Of a DNA stretch of 64,000 nucleotides, positions 15,313-25,116 are shown in pieces. Positions within the stretch are counted from its first letter, which is position 1. The number at the start of each line of letters is the position of its first letter. A program made the position numbers and the translations under genes. The notes beneath the pieces were generated by a model. It was not told the DNA's origin, did no database searches, and saw nothing but the letters and a program-made list of their open reading frames with translations. Source of the stretch: Marinicrinis sediminis (GTDB lineage: Bacteria; Bacillota; Bacilli; Paenibacillales; KCTC-33676); assembly GCF_042685085.1 (NCBI RefSeq), contig NZ_JBHUMM010000037.1, positions 124,001 to 188,000 on the forward strand, written 5' to 3'.

Positions 15313-18300
15313 AAGGGAAAGTGATCAATGTGAAGATACGGAGAAATAAAGTTGTAATTGGACTCCTTATTATGTCTCTTCTATTGCCATTCTTTATTTG
15401 GCCCTCTACATCAGAAGCAAATACCTATTCAATTATCGTAACGGCAGAAAAAGAACATAAACCAGGTTATTATTGGTGTCAGCATACAGACGGTACTTGG
15501 AGTACATACAGTACAATTGACGGCATACAAGTAGCACTTAATGCGAGTGGGGAACCAGCTAAGAAAAAGGTGAGGACTAAAACAACGCTAGAACAACCGA
15601 CAGGTAAAATATGGATAGATAGTAACGGTAATAAATATGAAACAAGTGAAGTAACCAATATACATGCTATTAAACCTGTTATTATGCATCCTGAATCAGA
15701 CCCTGCAATTGAAGGAATAGTAGATATTGTAGAGGGGTCAAGCCAAGTAATTATTGAAGGATATTCTGGTAAAGGAGTGTTTGGAGAGCCAACTAATACA
15801 TGTGGTGGACAACCAGGTATGATGTATCCTTTTGAGATTCTCGTCACTTGGCAGGCTGAAGTAGAAATATCCGATGAATTCATGGGACTCGAAATTACCC
15901 CCACGGAGAAAACACTGAATGTGGGGGAATCTCAGCATTTCACGGTTCATGCGAGTTGGAAACAAAATGGCACGACAAAAAAATATGAGGTGTCCGACAA
16001 CAAGTTGAGCTGGAGTTCCAATGCTTCTGCCAAAGCCCCGGTCGATGCCTTTGGCATTGTCAACGGCCAAGAACCTACACCTGGAACGAGCCATGCAAGC
16101 ATCACCGCCTACTTTGCAGAACAAAATGCTTCGGTTTCCGCCAAGGTTCGGGTGGTCGATCCCGATGAACCCCCGCCTGATCCAGACCCTGATCCCGTAT
16201 ACATCACCGGAGATTTTGATATTGTTCCGTCGGAAATCGACTGGCGTGATCCTTTTGTTTTCCAGCCAAAAGATATTGAGACCGGAACCTGTTCCTATCA
16301 ATCGCATCAATACCGAATTCAGCGAGGAAGCAGCAGCTATACGACACCAAACGTATCCGGAGAGACGACAAACAGTGCCTATTCCGAGAGTACCTATCCC
16401 TGGATCATCAGCATCGGCAGTCATCAAGTGTCCATGAAAATCATCGCCGATTGCGGGGAATCGGATTGGATCGGACCCAAAACGTTGACCGTAAACGGTC
16501 CGGCAGACAATCGCCCTCCAACCTTTGACCTCGGCTGGACGACACCTGGAGACTGGACACTGGAAGGCAAGCAAACGGAAGTCGTGCAGGGTACCCATCT
16601 GGATCTTGTCTACCTGGATGAACCGGCTCCTGCAGATCCGGACGGGGATTTGATTGAGGATGTCATTTGGGACTTCTCCAGCTCGAATCGCTGGGTCAAA
16701 AATATTCCGAATCAATACAGTGCCTATACCAACGGCTACCACCAGATCGAGATGAATGAACTCGGCTATCAATCTGCTTGCGCAATCATGCGAGATGAAT
16801 TTGGCGCAGAGAGTCGGAAATGCACCTATGTCCGGGTCGTACCACCTAATCCGATTCCGGTTGCACAGTGTCCCGCTGAGGTGAAACATAACCGTCCTGT
16901 GGACGCCAGCTTGTTTGGCAGCCATCAATCTTACAGCCCAATGGGAAGAGCCATCGATCATACAAAGGACGAGTGGACAAACAAAAAGACCACCTACACG
17001 AACCCCGCCACAGACCCGATTATCGAGCGGTTACAACTGCATGTCTATGATGCAGCCGGCTTAAAATCCTTGCAGCCAGACGAATGTGAGATTACCGTTC
17101 TGCCGGACTTGCCACCGCTAGCTAGCCTGGATGTGCCGCCGCTCGGCATTCGTGGACAGTCGTATACCATCCATAATCAATCGGTCAGTCCGGACGGGGA
17201 TGTGATCGTCAGTATCCAGTACCGCTACAAATATGATGCCCACAACAACGGTTTTGAGGACGACAACTGGACAAGCCTGCAGGGAGACCTGACCCAAGCG
17301 CTCTTTGCTCCAACAGAAGTAGGCAAGTATCGGTTTGATGCCACGGTCTGTGAAGACTATGGGCAGTGCGATGATACCTTGTCCGAAGATCCGGCTTTGC
17401 TAACCCTGGATGTGGTCAATCAGGAACCGACCGTTTCTTTTGCGGTAGAGGGCGAGAATCCCAATCCGGACCTGACCATTCCAGATGTATATACGGGTGA
17501 AGACATCCTAAAAAACTGGAAGCTGTACAGCCAGGGCACGGCGCAGCAGATCCAGCCCGGTGTGGCATGGCATAGTCAGAACGGATCTCTTTCCACAGGA
17601 CTTGGCAGATTGACGGAAGATCAAAACTTTTATGAATACAACAATGGAAGCCGTGTCGATGCCTATATGATGCTCGTCGGAAATTACGGCTATGGCCATA
17701 ACAATATCAGTCCCTATCGGTCCCTTCTGATGCCGGATGACAATCGCAATCAACCCCTCATGTACAAGACGTTGATGGGGCAGTATAACGTCCCGAGATA
17801 TTCAGAGGATAAGCCGTCACAAATTAAAACGAATCATTCGTATCTATACTTCAATCACTATGAAGACTATGGCACGACATTTGGGGGTCAGGACTACTAT
17901 GCCATCGATAAATCAAAACTGGTGGCCAACAATTATGAAATGAACTATGTCCATGGGCCCGCCCCTCATTATCTCGTCCAAAGAGCAGAACATACCTATA
18001 TCGATGAACCCTATGCTTTCATTCTCCGATCCTTCGATCTGGACGGAAAAGGGCCGGTTTATCAAACAGGCAGATTTGAAAAATATATGGATTGGTACAA
18101 TGGCGACTTTCATAAAGCCAATCAAATCAAGTCTTATCAAATGAATGAAGCCCAGGTGCAGGGGTATGAAGTATCCGACAAAACCATTTATCAGCTAGTA
18201 CAGTGGTCATGCAGCAACTGCACCCAGTACCGGTATAACCCGGAATATCGATACGCGACCGATACGATTTGGGAGATTCGGGCCTATGATGCTTTTTCAG

Positions 18301-21300
18301 GTTCATTTTTGGGTGGCACTTATGCGGACTTCGGGTCGTTGTTGCCGCTTCAAACGAATGTGTATCATTCCAATTCCATCGATCTCTCTACAATCGGAGA
18401 TGATGTCGTTCTTTCCTATGTATCCTATGAAAATATCACTTCTTACCAGAGTAAAAAGAAGATGGAAATGATCAAGATTAATCGAAAAGGGCAGGTGATC
18501 ACCTCCTCGTCCATCCCACTCAGTGATCCGTACAAACGGGAATTCAGCAGTTATGGAAGAGATTATGAATGCTCCCCCAGACTGTCTTTGGAAAAGCATC
18601 GCGATGCAAAAGGCAACTTCTACCTGGCTGAACAAATGTATTGTGACCGGCCAGATGAAAATCTGGAATTGTGGGATCAGGCCAGACTGATCAAAATCAA
18701 CACAGACCTGAAGCAAGTGTGGAAAGTGGATGTATCAGGGGACAGCTTCAACAGTACGGGCGTGGAAGCAGATGCAGACAGTCCGAACAATATCTTGACC
18801 ATGATTGTCAATCCGGAAAGCAATGAAATCGTGGTTCGAAGCTTTCGTGGTTCCGGCTACTACGTAACGTCCTATTATGAAAAGATTGACCTGGATTCCG
18901 GAGCGGTCCGTTCCTTTCCGTACACGTACTCGTATCATCGATTCGATTTTTACATGGATGCGATTGGCGCTTACCATCCATATGCAAACAACTGGAATGT
19001 CAGACCTTCACATGTTTCCCATGACGGGTATTATACCGTCGTTCAACCCAGCAGCTCGGGAAAGAATTATGCAGTATTTGACGCATCGCATCAACTGGTT
19101 ACAAGCTATCCGGATACCTTTGCTGTATTGGACGCAAGTGGATACTATGCGACCACAGCATCAGATCCACATAAAGGCATGCTTGTCGATGATGGGACGA
19201 TCCTCAGCTTCAAATCTATCACATCTAGCGGAACTACTAATCCGACTCACTATTCACCCTGGCTTCTCATCGGGCAGCCGTCCACTCAGCCGCTTGTGAA
19301 AAGCCCATATTCGTTTGGTCAGTTTGTATCGAATGAAAGCATAGAGGATGTGGCATTTTCCTTTGATCTGGAGATGGATCAAACGGATGCCCATCGTCAA
19401 CTGGCTGGATTTGCCTTTCGCATACAGGATGTGAACAATAAATATGCCGTTGAAACAGATGGCGATAAGCTGTACCTGACTCGATATGCGCAGGGCGAAC
19501 GAACCATTCTGAAACAGACACATTTTCCGGTTCAAGATGAGCAGCCGTATTCGTTCAAGCTTCAAGTGATCGAAGATCGTATTCAAGTGCGGGTAGATGG
19601 CGTTCCTTATTTTGATGTCACGGATGGCACGTATACAGCAGGAACCTACGGACCATTCTCAGAGAGGCCGTATGCCACCTTTTCTGGATTGACGGTCAAA
19701 CGACTGGAAAATCCGACGATCCAAACGATCTCAGGACTGGCTATTTGGGATGAAGGGACCGGATTTGCCACGGTGGACTATACGGATCTGCACTTCCAAG
19801 ATCCCGAGCTCGATCCGATGGCCGGTACGTTCAACTGGACATATACCCATACCCCGAAGTTTATTCAGCACCAGGGAATATCTGCCTTGCACGGTCAGCA
19901 GGTCGCGTCAGCAGAACTGCAACTCGACAAGGTTGGACTGTACACCATTGAACTGCAAGCCGAAGATGATCCGCATTCCGCCTACCTTTATCCGGATGAT
20001 ACCTTTGCCGATTATCGAAAAGCTTCGAATGCGTTTCAGCGCAACGTGATCGTGCATCGCCGTCCGGTGAGCAAGTACAGCGTCATCGTCGGTGGTGATG
20101 ACAAAGTATACTGGACTGACAGCAGCTATGATCCCGACCGGTATGCAAGCAGCACCGTCTACAGCACCGAAGCAACCGGTATTGATTACCTTGCGACCAG
20201 AGGCATCATGGAGCGCACCTATTTCTATATCTCCCCGAGCGGAGAAGAAGTCATGCAGCGGCTGATCGTCCCGACCGAAGCTGGTGTGTATACGGTGGGT
20301 CTGGCCGTAAAGGATGAATACGGAGCGTGGAGTGAATGGAACATTCAGTCCGTCACGATCACCGACGTACCGCAGAATGCGCCGCCAAATCCCGGGTTTA
20401 CGCTGAACAAAACGAGCACCCACCGCGGCGATCCGATCACGATCAACTCCTCCGCCAGTGATCCCGAGGACGGGGGCCGTACGAATCTTGATCACGCCTA
20501 TTATATCCGGAACACCAGCACCGGCGTGGAAAGCTACCAAAGCAACAGCCGTACGAGCTGGCAGAAATCCTTCAGCTCACTCGGCACGTTCCAGATCCGG
20601 CAAGTGGTACGTGACAGCGTGGGCCAGGAAGCGGAGATGACCCGCTCGGTCAACATTCTGAACCGTCTGCCCTCGGCCGTCATCACGTATCCGGCGAGCC
20701 GAGATCAAAACCATCCGACGGTCGTCAAAGACGATACGCCGACGATCACCTGGACCTATGGCGATGCAGACAGCGATTCGCAGCAGCGCTATCAGGTGAA
20801 GATCTATCGCTATGGCGGGGTACTGCTGCAGGATTCGGGTGTGGTCACATCCAGCAGCAAGAGCTGGACCCCGACCACCGCTCTGCCCGACAAGACGAAC
20901 CTGTATGTGATCGTACGTGTGCATGACGGCTATGCGTGGAGCCTGGACAGTGAGCCTGCGTATATGTACATTCATACGAATGAGCCGCCCGATGCACAGT
21001 TTGACTGGTCACCGAAGCCCGTGTGGGAAGGCGATACCGTCACCTTGACGAACCAGTCCACAGACCCCGACGGTGATCCGCTGACATACCAGTGGCGGAT
21101 CACCGATCCGTCGGGTCAAACGCGCAGCTATACGAGCAGGCATGTCACAGCTTTGTTCAACCAAATCGGCAGGTATCGGGTGGAACTGACGGTCAGCGAC
21201 GGAGAAGAACAGGATACGGTGACGCGCACGATTGAGGCGCTGGAACTGAAACTGGAGCCCTCGGTCTATCATACACCGGAGTGGAAGCAGATACATGACG

Positions 21301-21659
21301 ATCGTGGACACGAGACGGAGCACGATCCGAAAGACTTTTACAGTGGCGAGCTGTTCAAGCTCGAAGCGGTCACCTCACCAGCTCCGGTCGTGGAAATCAC
21401 GGCCAAGCTGACCGGGACAGGCCGGCAGAACAATGTGATTCGGATCGACACCACCTTAACCGCAAGCGGCACCCCGCAGCATTACCGCGGCGATTTGTAT
21501 GACAAGGTCTTAATGTCAATGGAACGCGGACTGAAGGAAGGGCTGGAGGACATCGTGTTCGAGATCGAATATGCGAACGGGGTGACGAAACAGGCGGTGG
21601 TAGAAGTGAACATCATCGGTCTGGCCAAGGAGATCGTTGGGGTGCACCGAGTGAGATAA
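15309..21659 (+). CDS. Large secreted multi-domain protein (Ig-like/PKD, propeller-like and LamG-like regions)
   Basis: 2116 residues, no recognised name. Signal peptide about 14-36; Big-2-like Ig domain about 190-285 (LEITPTEKTLNVGESQHFTV); a Pro-Asp linker (PDEPPPDPDPDP, about 285-297); several Ig/PKD-like units with DPDGD motifs; a long repetitive beta-rich region about 720-1330 that could be a propeller; a concanavalin/LamG-like region about 1330-1465 (VRVDGVPYFDV); then more PKD units, the clearest about 1890-1977 (PPDAQFDWSPKPVWEGDTVT). No LPxTG or SLH domain is present, so wall retention probably depends on the co-translated SLH protein. GTG 15321, aligned with the broken copy's start, is an alternative. 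The first about 600 bases are AT-richer than the rest. Confidence 0.85.
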   Translation: MKGKVINVKIRRNKVVIGLLIMSLLLPFFIWPSTSEANTYSIIVTAEKEHKPGYYWCQHTDGTWSTYSTIDGIQVALNASGEPAKKKVRTKTTLEQPTGKIWIDSNGNKYETSEVTNIHAIKPVIMHPESDPAIEGIVDIVEGSSQVIIEGYSGKGVFGEPTNTCGGQPGMMYPFEILVTWQAEVEISDEFMGLEITPTEKTLNVGESQHFTVHASWKQNGTTKKYEVSDNKLSWSSNASAKAPVDAFGIVNGQEPTPGTSHASITAYFAEQNASVSAKVRVVDPDEPPPDPDPDPVYITGDFDIVPSEIDWRDPFVFQPKDIETGTCSYQSHQYRIQRGSSSYTTPNVSGETTNSAYSESTYPWIISIGSHQVSMKIIADCGESDWIGPKTLTVNGPADNRPPTFDLGWTTPGDWTLEGKQTEVVQGTHLDLVYLDEPAPADPDGDLIEDVIWDFSSSNRWVKNIPNQYSAYTNGYHQIEMNELGYQSACAIMRDEFGAESRKCTYVRVVPPNPIPVAQCPAEVKHNRPVDASLFGSHQSYSPMGRAIDHTKDEWTNKKTTYTNPATDPIIERLQLHVYDAAGLKSLQPDECEITVLPDLPPLASLDVPPLGIRGQSYTIHNQSVSPDGDVIVSIQYRYKYDAHNNGFEDDNWTSLQGDLTQALFAPTEVGKYRFDATVCEDYGQCDDTLSEDPALLTLDVVNQEPTVSFAVEGENPNPDLTIPDVYTGEDILKNWKLYSQGTAQQIQPGVAWHSQNGSLSTGLGRLTEDQNFYEYNNGSRVDAYMMLVGNYGYGHNNISPYRSLLMPDDNRNQPLMYKTLMGQYNVPRYSEDKPSQIKTNHSYLYFNHYEDYGTTFGGQDYYAIDKSKLVANNYEMNYVHGPAPHYLVQRAEHTYIDEPYAFILRSFDLDGKGPVYQTGRFEKYMDWYNGDFHKANQIKSYQMNEAQVQGYEVSDKTIYQLVQWSCSNCTQYRYNPEYRYATDTIWEIRAYDAFSGSFLGGTYADFGSLLPLQTNVYHSNSIDLSTIGDDVVLSYVSYENITSYQSKKKMEMIKINRKGQVITSSSIPLSDPYKREFSSYGRDYECSPRLSLEKHRDAKGNFYLAEQMYCDRPDENLELWDQARLIKINTDLKQVWKVDVSGDSFNSTGVEADADSPNNILTMIVNPESNEIVVRSFRGSGYYVTSYYEKIDLDSGAVRSFPYTYSYHRFDFYMDAIGAYHPYANNWNVRPSHVSHDGYYTVVQPSSSGKNYAVFDASHQLVTSYPDTFAVLDASGYYATTASDPHKGMLVDDGTILSFKSITSSGTTNPTHYSPWLLIGQPSTQPLVKSPYSFGQFVSNESIEDVAFSFDLEMDQTDAHRQLAGFAFRIQDVNNKYAVETDGDKLYLTRYAQGERTILKQTHFPVQDEQPYSFKLQVIEDRIQVRVDGVPYFDVTDGTYTAGTYGPFSERPYATFSGLTVKRLENPTIQTISGLAIWDEGTGFATVDYTDLHFQDPELDPMAGTFNWTYTHTPKFIQHQGISALHGQQVASAELQLDKVGLYTIELQAEDDPHSAYLYPDDTFADYRKASNAFQRNVIVHRRPVSKYSVIVGGDDKVYWTDSSYDPDRYASSTVYSTEATGIDYLATRGIMERTYFYISPSGEEVMQRLIVPTEAGVYTVGLAVKDEYGAWSEWNIQSVTITDVPQNAPPNPGFTLNKTSTHRGDPITINSSASDPEDGGRTNLDHAYYIRNTSTGVESYQSNSRTSWQKSFSSLGTFQIRQVVRDSVGQEAEMTRSVNILNRLPSAVITYPASRDQNHPTVVKDDTPTITWTYGDADSDSQQRYQVKIYRYGGVLLQDSGVVTSSSKSWTPTTALPDKTNLYVIVRVHDGYAWSLDSEPAYMYIHTNEPPDAQFDWSPKPVWEGDTVTLTNQSTDPDGDPLTYQWRITDPSGQTRSYTSRHVTALFNQIGRYRVELTVSDGEEQDTVTRTIEALELKLEPSVYHTPEWKQIHDDRGHETEHDPKDFYSGELFKLEAVTSPAPVVEITAKLTGTGRQNNVIRIDTTLTASGTPQHYRGDLYDKVLMSMERGLKEGLEDIVFEIEYANGVTKQAVVEVNIIGLAKEIVGVHRVR

Positions 21660-21678
21660 ATCATGTATGGCAACAAAT

Positions 21679-21737
21679 AAACACCTCCGGGCATCTATTC
21701 CCATCTGGCTAACGGGAATCTGCATCGGAGGTGTTTG
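21679..21737 (+). terminator. Intrinsic terminator after the large secreted protein
   Basis: Arms AAACACCTCCG (about 21679-21690) and CGGAGGTGTTT (21726-21736) enclose an inner ATTCCC/GGGAAT stem, followed by TTTGTTT. The hairpin is nearly symmetric and may also stop minus-strand transcription from the floA operon. Confidence 0.75.
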
Positions 21738-21766
21738 TTTATGAACATATTTCTGAAATTGTCAGA

Positions 21767-22453
21767 TCATGATTCTTGATGTCCCTTTGAAGGCACTTGC
21801 TGTACCGTGAGCCCTCTCGCCTGATAAGGCCGCCTGGAACGTGGAGCAGCGAAAATCTCCGCCCACATCATCCCCTGTGCAGGGTCTACATTCATCGCAT
21901 TGCGCAGACCAGCACGTTGCGAAGAGGTTAGAGAGCTAGATGTCCGCTTGCCGATTTCACTTTGTGTGACACCCTCATAAATACGTGGTGAGGAAGAAAT
22001 ACTCCCCTGAAGAAGCACGACATCCCCGATCTCCTCCTGACGAACCGGACTTGGTTCCCGTGAAGCGGAAGATCGATCAAAGGTAGTCCTCTCATAGCTT
22101 GAGCTATATCCTCGTGCCTGATTATCCCTCGAATCTCTCATATCCCTTGTATCCCTTGTATCTCTCGTATCCCAGGAATCTCTCGTATCTCTCTTATCAT
22201 TGTCTCTGGCATAGGTGGTCGTGTCGGTCTCCCACATGCCCGGCTGCTCACGTTGGTTGCGCTCTTCCCTTTGTTCACGCCAATCCCCTAAGCTTCTCTT
22301 CCCATCCCTGTCTTCCCGTTCTGGTTGATTTGAATGAGGAGAAAAAATGGGCGGTAGTGTGGGTCTGCGGTTTCCAGGACGATTTTCATTTTTCTTGGAC
22401 AGTTGGTAAAAGATCACAAAGGCAATGATCACTAAAATGAACAAGCCGTCCAT
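21767..22453 (-). CDS. Hypothetical membrane protein with Arg-Asp repeats
   Basis: 228 residues, not recognised. A single N-terminal membrane helix (about 4-17, LFILVIIAFVIFYQL) precedes a highly charged, probably disordered region with an Arg-Asp-Thr type repeat (WDTRDTRDTRDMRDSRDN, about 92-109). The C-terminal third contains GDVVLLQGSISSSPRIYEGV and is less repetitive. It is the last gene of the nfeD-floA run, 15 bases after floA, where B. subtilis has yqfB. A membrane-tethered accessory of the flotillin system is an inference from position only. Confidence 0.75.
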   Translation of the reverse strand: MDGLFILVIIAFVIFYQLSKKNENRPGNRRPTLPPIFSPHSNQPEREDRDGKRSLGDWREQREERNQREQPGMWETDTTTYARDNDKRDTRDSWDTRDTRDTRDMRDSRDNQARGYSSSYERTTFDRSSASREPSPVRQEEIGDVVLLQGSISSSPRIYEGVTQSEIGKRTSSSLTSSQRAGLRNAMNVDPAQGMMWAEIFAAPRSRRPYQARGLTVQQVPSKGHQES

Positions 22454-22468
22454 CTATGGACCCTCCCC

Positions 22469-23467
22469 TCACGAATCGGAGCCTTTATTTGGCTGATCCT
22501 TATCATTGGCCTTGCCAAATGATGTTCGCATATCTGTATCAGCTTCAAGGTTCTGCAAATTCAGATAGTCCATGACGCCAATCCGACCTTCGCGAAGCGC
22601 ATCCGCCATCGCCAAAGGAACTTGCGATTCAGCTTCGACGACCTTGGCTCTCATCTCCGATACTTTTGCTTTCATCTCCTGCTCATAGGCTACCGCCATC
22701 GCTCTGCGCTCTTCCGCTTTTGCCTGGGCAATTTGCTTGTCAGCCTCGGCTTGATCAGTCTGCAATTGAGCGCCGATGTTACGGCCTACATCGACGTCCG
22801 CAATATCAATCGATAAAATCTCAAACGCCGTACCGGAATCGAGTCCTTTCTGAAGCACCATCTTGGAAATGATGTCAGGATTTTCGAGAACCGCCTTGTG
22901 ATTGTCCGCAGAACCGACTGTTGTAACGATCCCTTCACCGACACGGGCAATGATGGTTTCCTCTCCGGCACCCCCGACCAAACGATCGATGTTGGCCCGT
23001 ACAGTCACCCGGGCGCGAACCTTCACTTCAATACCATCCTTCGCGACAGCTGCCACGATCGGCGTTTCAATGACACGCGGATTGACACTCATCTGTACGG
23101 CCTGCAACACATCTCGCCCTGCCAGATCAATCGCAGCAGCACGCTCAAAAATCAGATCAATATTCGCCCGCTGTGCTGCAATCAGTGCATTCACCACGCG
23201 GTCGACGTTCCCACCAGCCAGATAGTGACTTTCCAGTTGGTTGATCGTTAGCCCCAAGCCCGCCTTCGTGGCCTTGATCAACGGATTGACAATCCGGCTT
23301 GGAATAACCCTTCTCAAACGCATGGCGACCAGAGTAATGATGCCTACTCTGACACCGGATGCAATCGCGGACACCCAGAGCATAACCGGGAAAAAGCTGA
23401 AAAACAGAGCCAGGAAAACGATCCCCAAACCGACCAATACCAACACGATAAATCCTTCCATACCCAT
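22469..23467 (-). CDS. floA: Flotillin-like protein FloA
   Basis: 332 residues from ATG 23467 (MGMEGFIVLVLVGLG); a GTG two codons earlier is possible. A membrane hairpin (about 5-40) precedes a SPFH-like core with VNPLIKATKAGLGLTINQLE, ESHYLAGGNVDRVVNALIAA and RLVGGAGEETIIARVGEG, and a Glu/Ala-rich coiled coil (DKQIAQAKAEERRAMAVAYE). These match B. subtilis FloA closely. FloA scaffolds functional membrane microdomains. It lies 75 bases after nfeD, its usual partner. Confidence 0.97.
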   Translation of the reverse strand: MGMEGFIVLVLVGLGIVFLALFFSFFPVMLWVSAIASGVRVGIITLVAMRLRRVIPSRIVNPLIKATKAGLGLTINQLESHYLAGGNVDRVVNALIAAQRANIDLIFERAAAIDLAGRDVLQAVQMSVNPRVIETPIVAAVAKDGIEVKVRARVTVRANIDRLVGGAGEETIIARVGEGIVTTVGSADNHKAVLENPDIISKMVLQKGLDSGTAFEILSIDIADVDVGRNIGAQLQTDQAEADKQIAQAKAEERRAMAVAYEQEMKAKVSEMRAKVVEAESQVPLAMADALREGRIGVMDYLNLQNLEADTDMRTSFGKANDKDQPNKGSDS

Positions 23468-23542
23468 CGACACACCTTTCCTGTTTCATCTATTCCTAAT
23501 TTGATATAGCTGTTGCACAGCTTGACGGAGATGACCGAACCT

Positions 23543-24949
23543 TTACGCTTGATCCGAAATCAGCTCAACCACCACTCGTGTCCCTTCTACTTGAATGACG
23601 CGAATGGCACTTCCTTCGTCAATGTAACCGCCACTGGATACCACATCGGTTCGTACACCATTGATGATGGCCACACCAGATGGCCTCAGATCTGACAGAG
23701 CTTTTCCTTCAACATGCAGCAGATGCTTTCGGTCCATCTGCGAAACGTATCCGTTTTGGGACTGCAACTCATCACGCAAAATGAACCGGTTCCAAATGCC
23801 TTTGTGTTTGAAAATACGAATCATCACCGCCAGGAAAATCACGGCAGCCACTGCTGCAATCCCGAGTGATACAAAGGCCTGACCCGTATCATACGCAGCA
23901 AATACAACGCCTGTCATCAGACTCACCACCCCTGAAGTACCGAGAATTCCGAAGCTGGGGATGAACATTTCCGCAATCAGCAGGACGACGCCGACCGCAA
24001 ACAGCACAATGTGCTCCAAACCTGCAAAGCCTGCCACCATATTACCGAAGAAATACAGACCAAACGCAAGCAGTCCCGCAATACCGGGGATGCCAAATCC
24101 AGGTATCAGCAATTCCATGACTACACCCGCCAGCCCGATAAACAGGAGCAGTGTAGCGATGATCGGACTCGTAATCCAGGTGGCAAGCTGTTCGAAGAAG
24201 GTCAACTCCAGTTCCACAATCTGACTCTCATCGGCTTGCAGCCAATCCAGCACCTGATCCATTGTGCTTGCCTTAGCCTCAGCAAAACCCACCTGCTGAG
24301 CCTGTTCAGCCGAGAAAGCAATCAGTTCGCCCTTTTCGAACGTTTTGTCAATCTCCGGCACTTCCACCACCAGCTGATCATCTACCATACCTGCCGCATA
24401 GAGTGGATTCCGGCCACTGTGCTCGGCAGCCGCTCTCATGAAGGCCACCCAGGCTGAAATCACCTTGGAATCCTCTACCCGGTTTCCTGCTCCATCTACG
24501 ACCGCAGCGGCGCCAATCGTCGATCCGGGAGACATCACGATCTGGTCCGCATTCAAAGACAAATAACTGCCTGCGGAAAGCGCCTTTCCTTCTACATAAG
24601 CCAGCGTGGGGATATCGCTTTCCCGAATCAACTGGCCAATTTCAATGGCTGAATCCACCCTGCCGCCAAACGTATTCACGCGCAGAATAATCTGATCGGC
24701 TCCCGCATTCTTTGCTTCCTTGAAGGATCGTTCCAGGAAGCTCTGCAATCCCTGCTCGATCGTATTCTCAACCGGAATCATATAAATGAGTTTCGGCTTG
24801 TTCCCTTCCGTACGATCTGACGTCTGATCCGCAGCCTCCATGCTGGTCGGCAGCAGAAAGCTGAGACAAAGCAGTATCCCTATACCGATTGCCAGCAAAC
24901 GTCTGGCCGGCCCATCATGAAGCTTGTTTCTATGATTCAATTGTGTCAC
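23543..24949 (-). CDS. NfeD family membrane serine protease-like protein (YqeZ)
   Basis: 468 residues. After a signal-anchor (about 16-35), a ClpP-like serine protease domain (about 50-230) carries the VEGKALSAGSYLSLNAD segment with the candidate catalytic serine. About four to five membrane helices follow (about 245-375). A C-terminal OB-fold NfeD domain (about 410-468) has SGVAIINGVRTDVVSSGGY. This is the long form of NfeD, which pairs with flotillin/stomatin proteins; here floA follows directly. The start is GTG 24949 after GAGGG. In B. subtilis the operon is induced by sigma W under envelope stress; I could not find a clear sigma-W promoter here. Confidence 0.93.
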   Translation of the reverse strand: MTQLNHRNKLHDGPARRLLAIGIGILLCLSFLLPTSMEAADQTSDRTEGNKPKLIYMIPVENTIEQGLQSFLERSFKEAKNAGADQIILRVNTFGGRVDSAIEIGQLIRESDIPTLAYVEGKALSAGSYLSLNADQIVMSPGSTIGAAAVVDGAGNRVEDSKVISAWVAFMRAAAEHSGRNPLYAAGMVDDQLVVEVPEIDKTFEKGELIAFSAEQAQQVGFAEAKASTMDQVLDWLQADESQIVELELTFFEQLATWITSPIIATLLLFIGLAGVVMELLIPGFGIPGIAGLLAFGLYFFGNMVAGFAGLEHIVLFAVGVVLLIAEMFIPSFGILGTSGVVSLMTGVVFAAYDTGQAFVSLGIAAVAAVIFLAVMIRIFKHKGIWNRFILRDELQSQNGYVSQMDRKHLLHVEGKALSDLRPSGVAIINGVRTDVVSSGGYIDEGSAIRVIQVEGTRVVVELISDQA

Positions 24950-25072
24950 CCCCTCACCCTATGTATATGAGCATTTGACAAGGTCCTCAAGCGCTTACAC
25001 TTCCCTTATAAATATAGCACTTCCTGACCGACAATACCATTTTGAGGAGATTTTTTCGACATACATGAAATA

Positions 25073-25096
25073 AGCCTCTCCACTGTGCAGAGAGGC
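25073..25096 (-). terminator. Hairpin after the DUF3299-like lipoprotein gene
   Basis: GCCTCTC and GAGAGGC form a 7-bp stem with a nine-base loop, followed on the minus strand by TTATTTC. It lies 20 bases beyond the lipoprotein stop. Confidence 0.55.
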
Positions 25097-25116
25097 GAGA
25101 TTGGCCTGATGACTGC

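Noticed and set aside
24950..25116. Sigma-W promoter for the nfeD-floA operon
   Set aside because: I looked for TGAAAC with CGTA at 16 bases and found no acceptable match in the gap.
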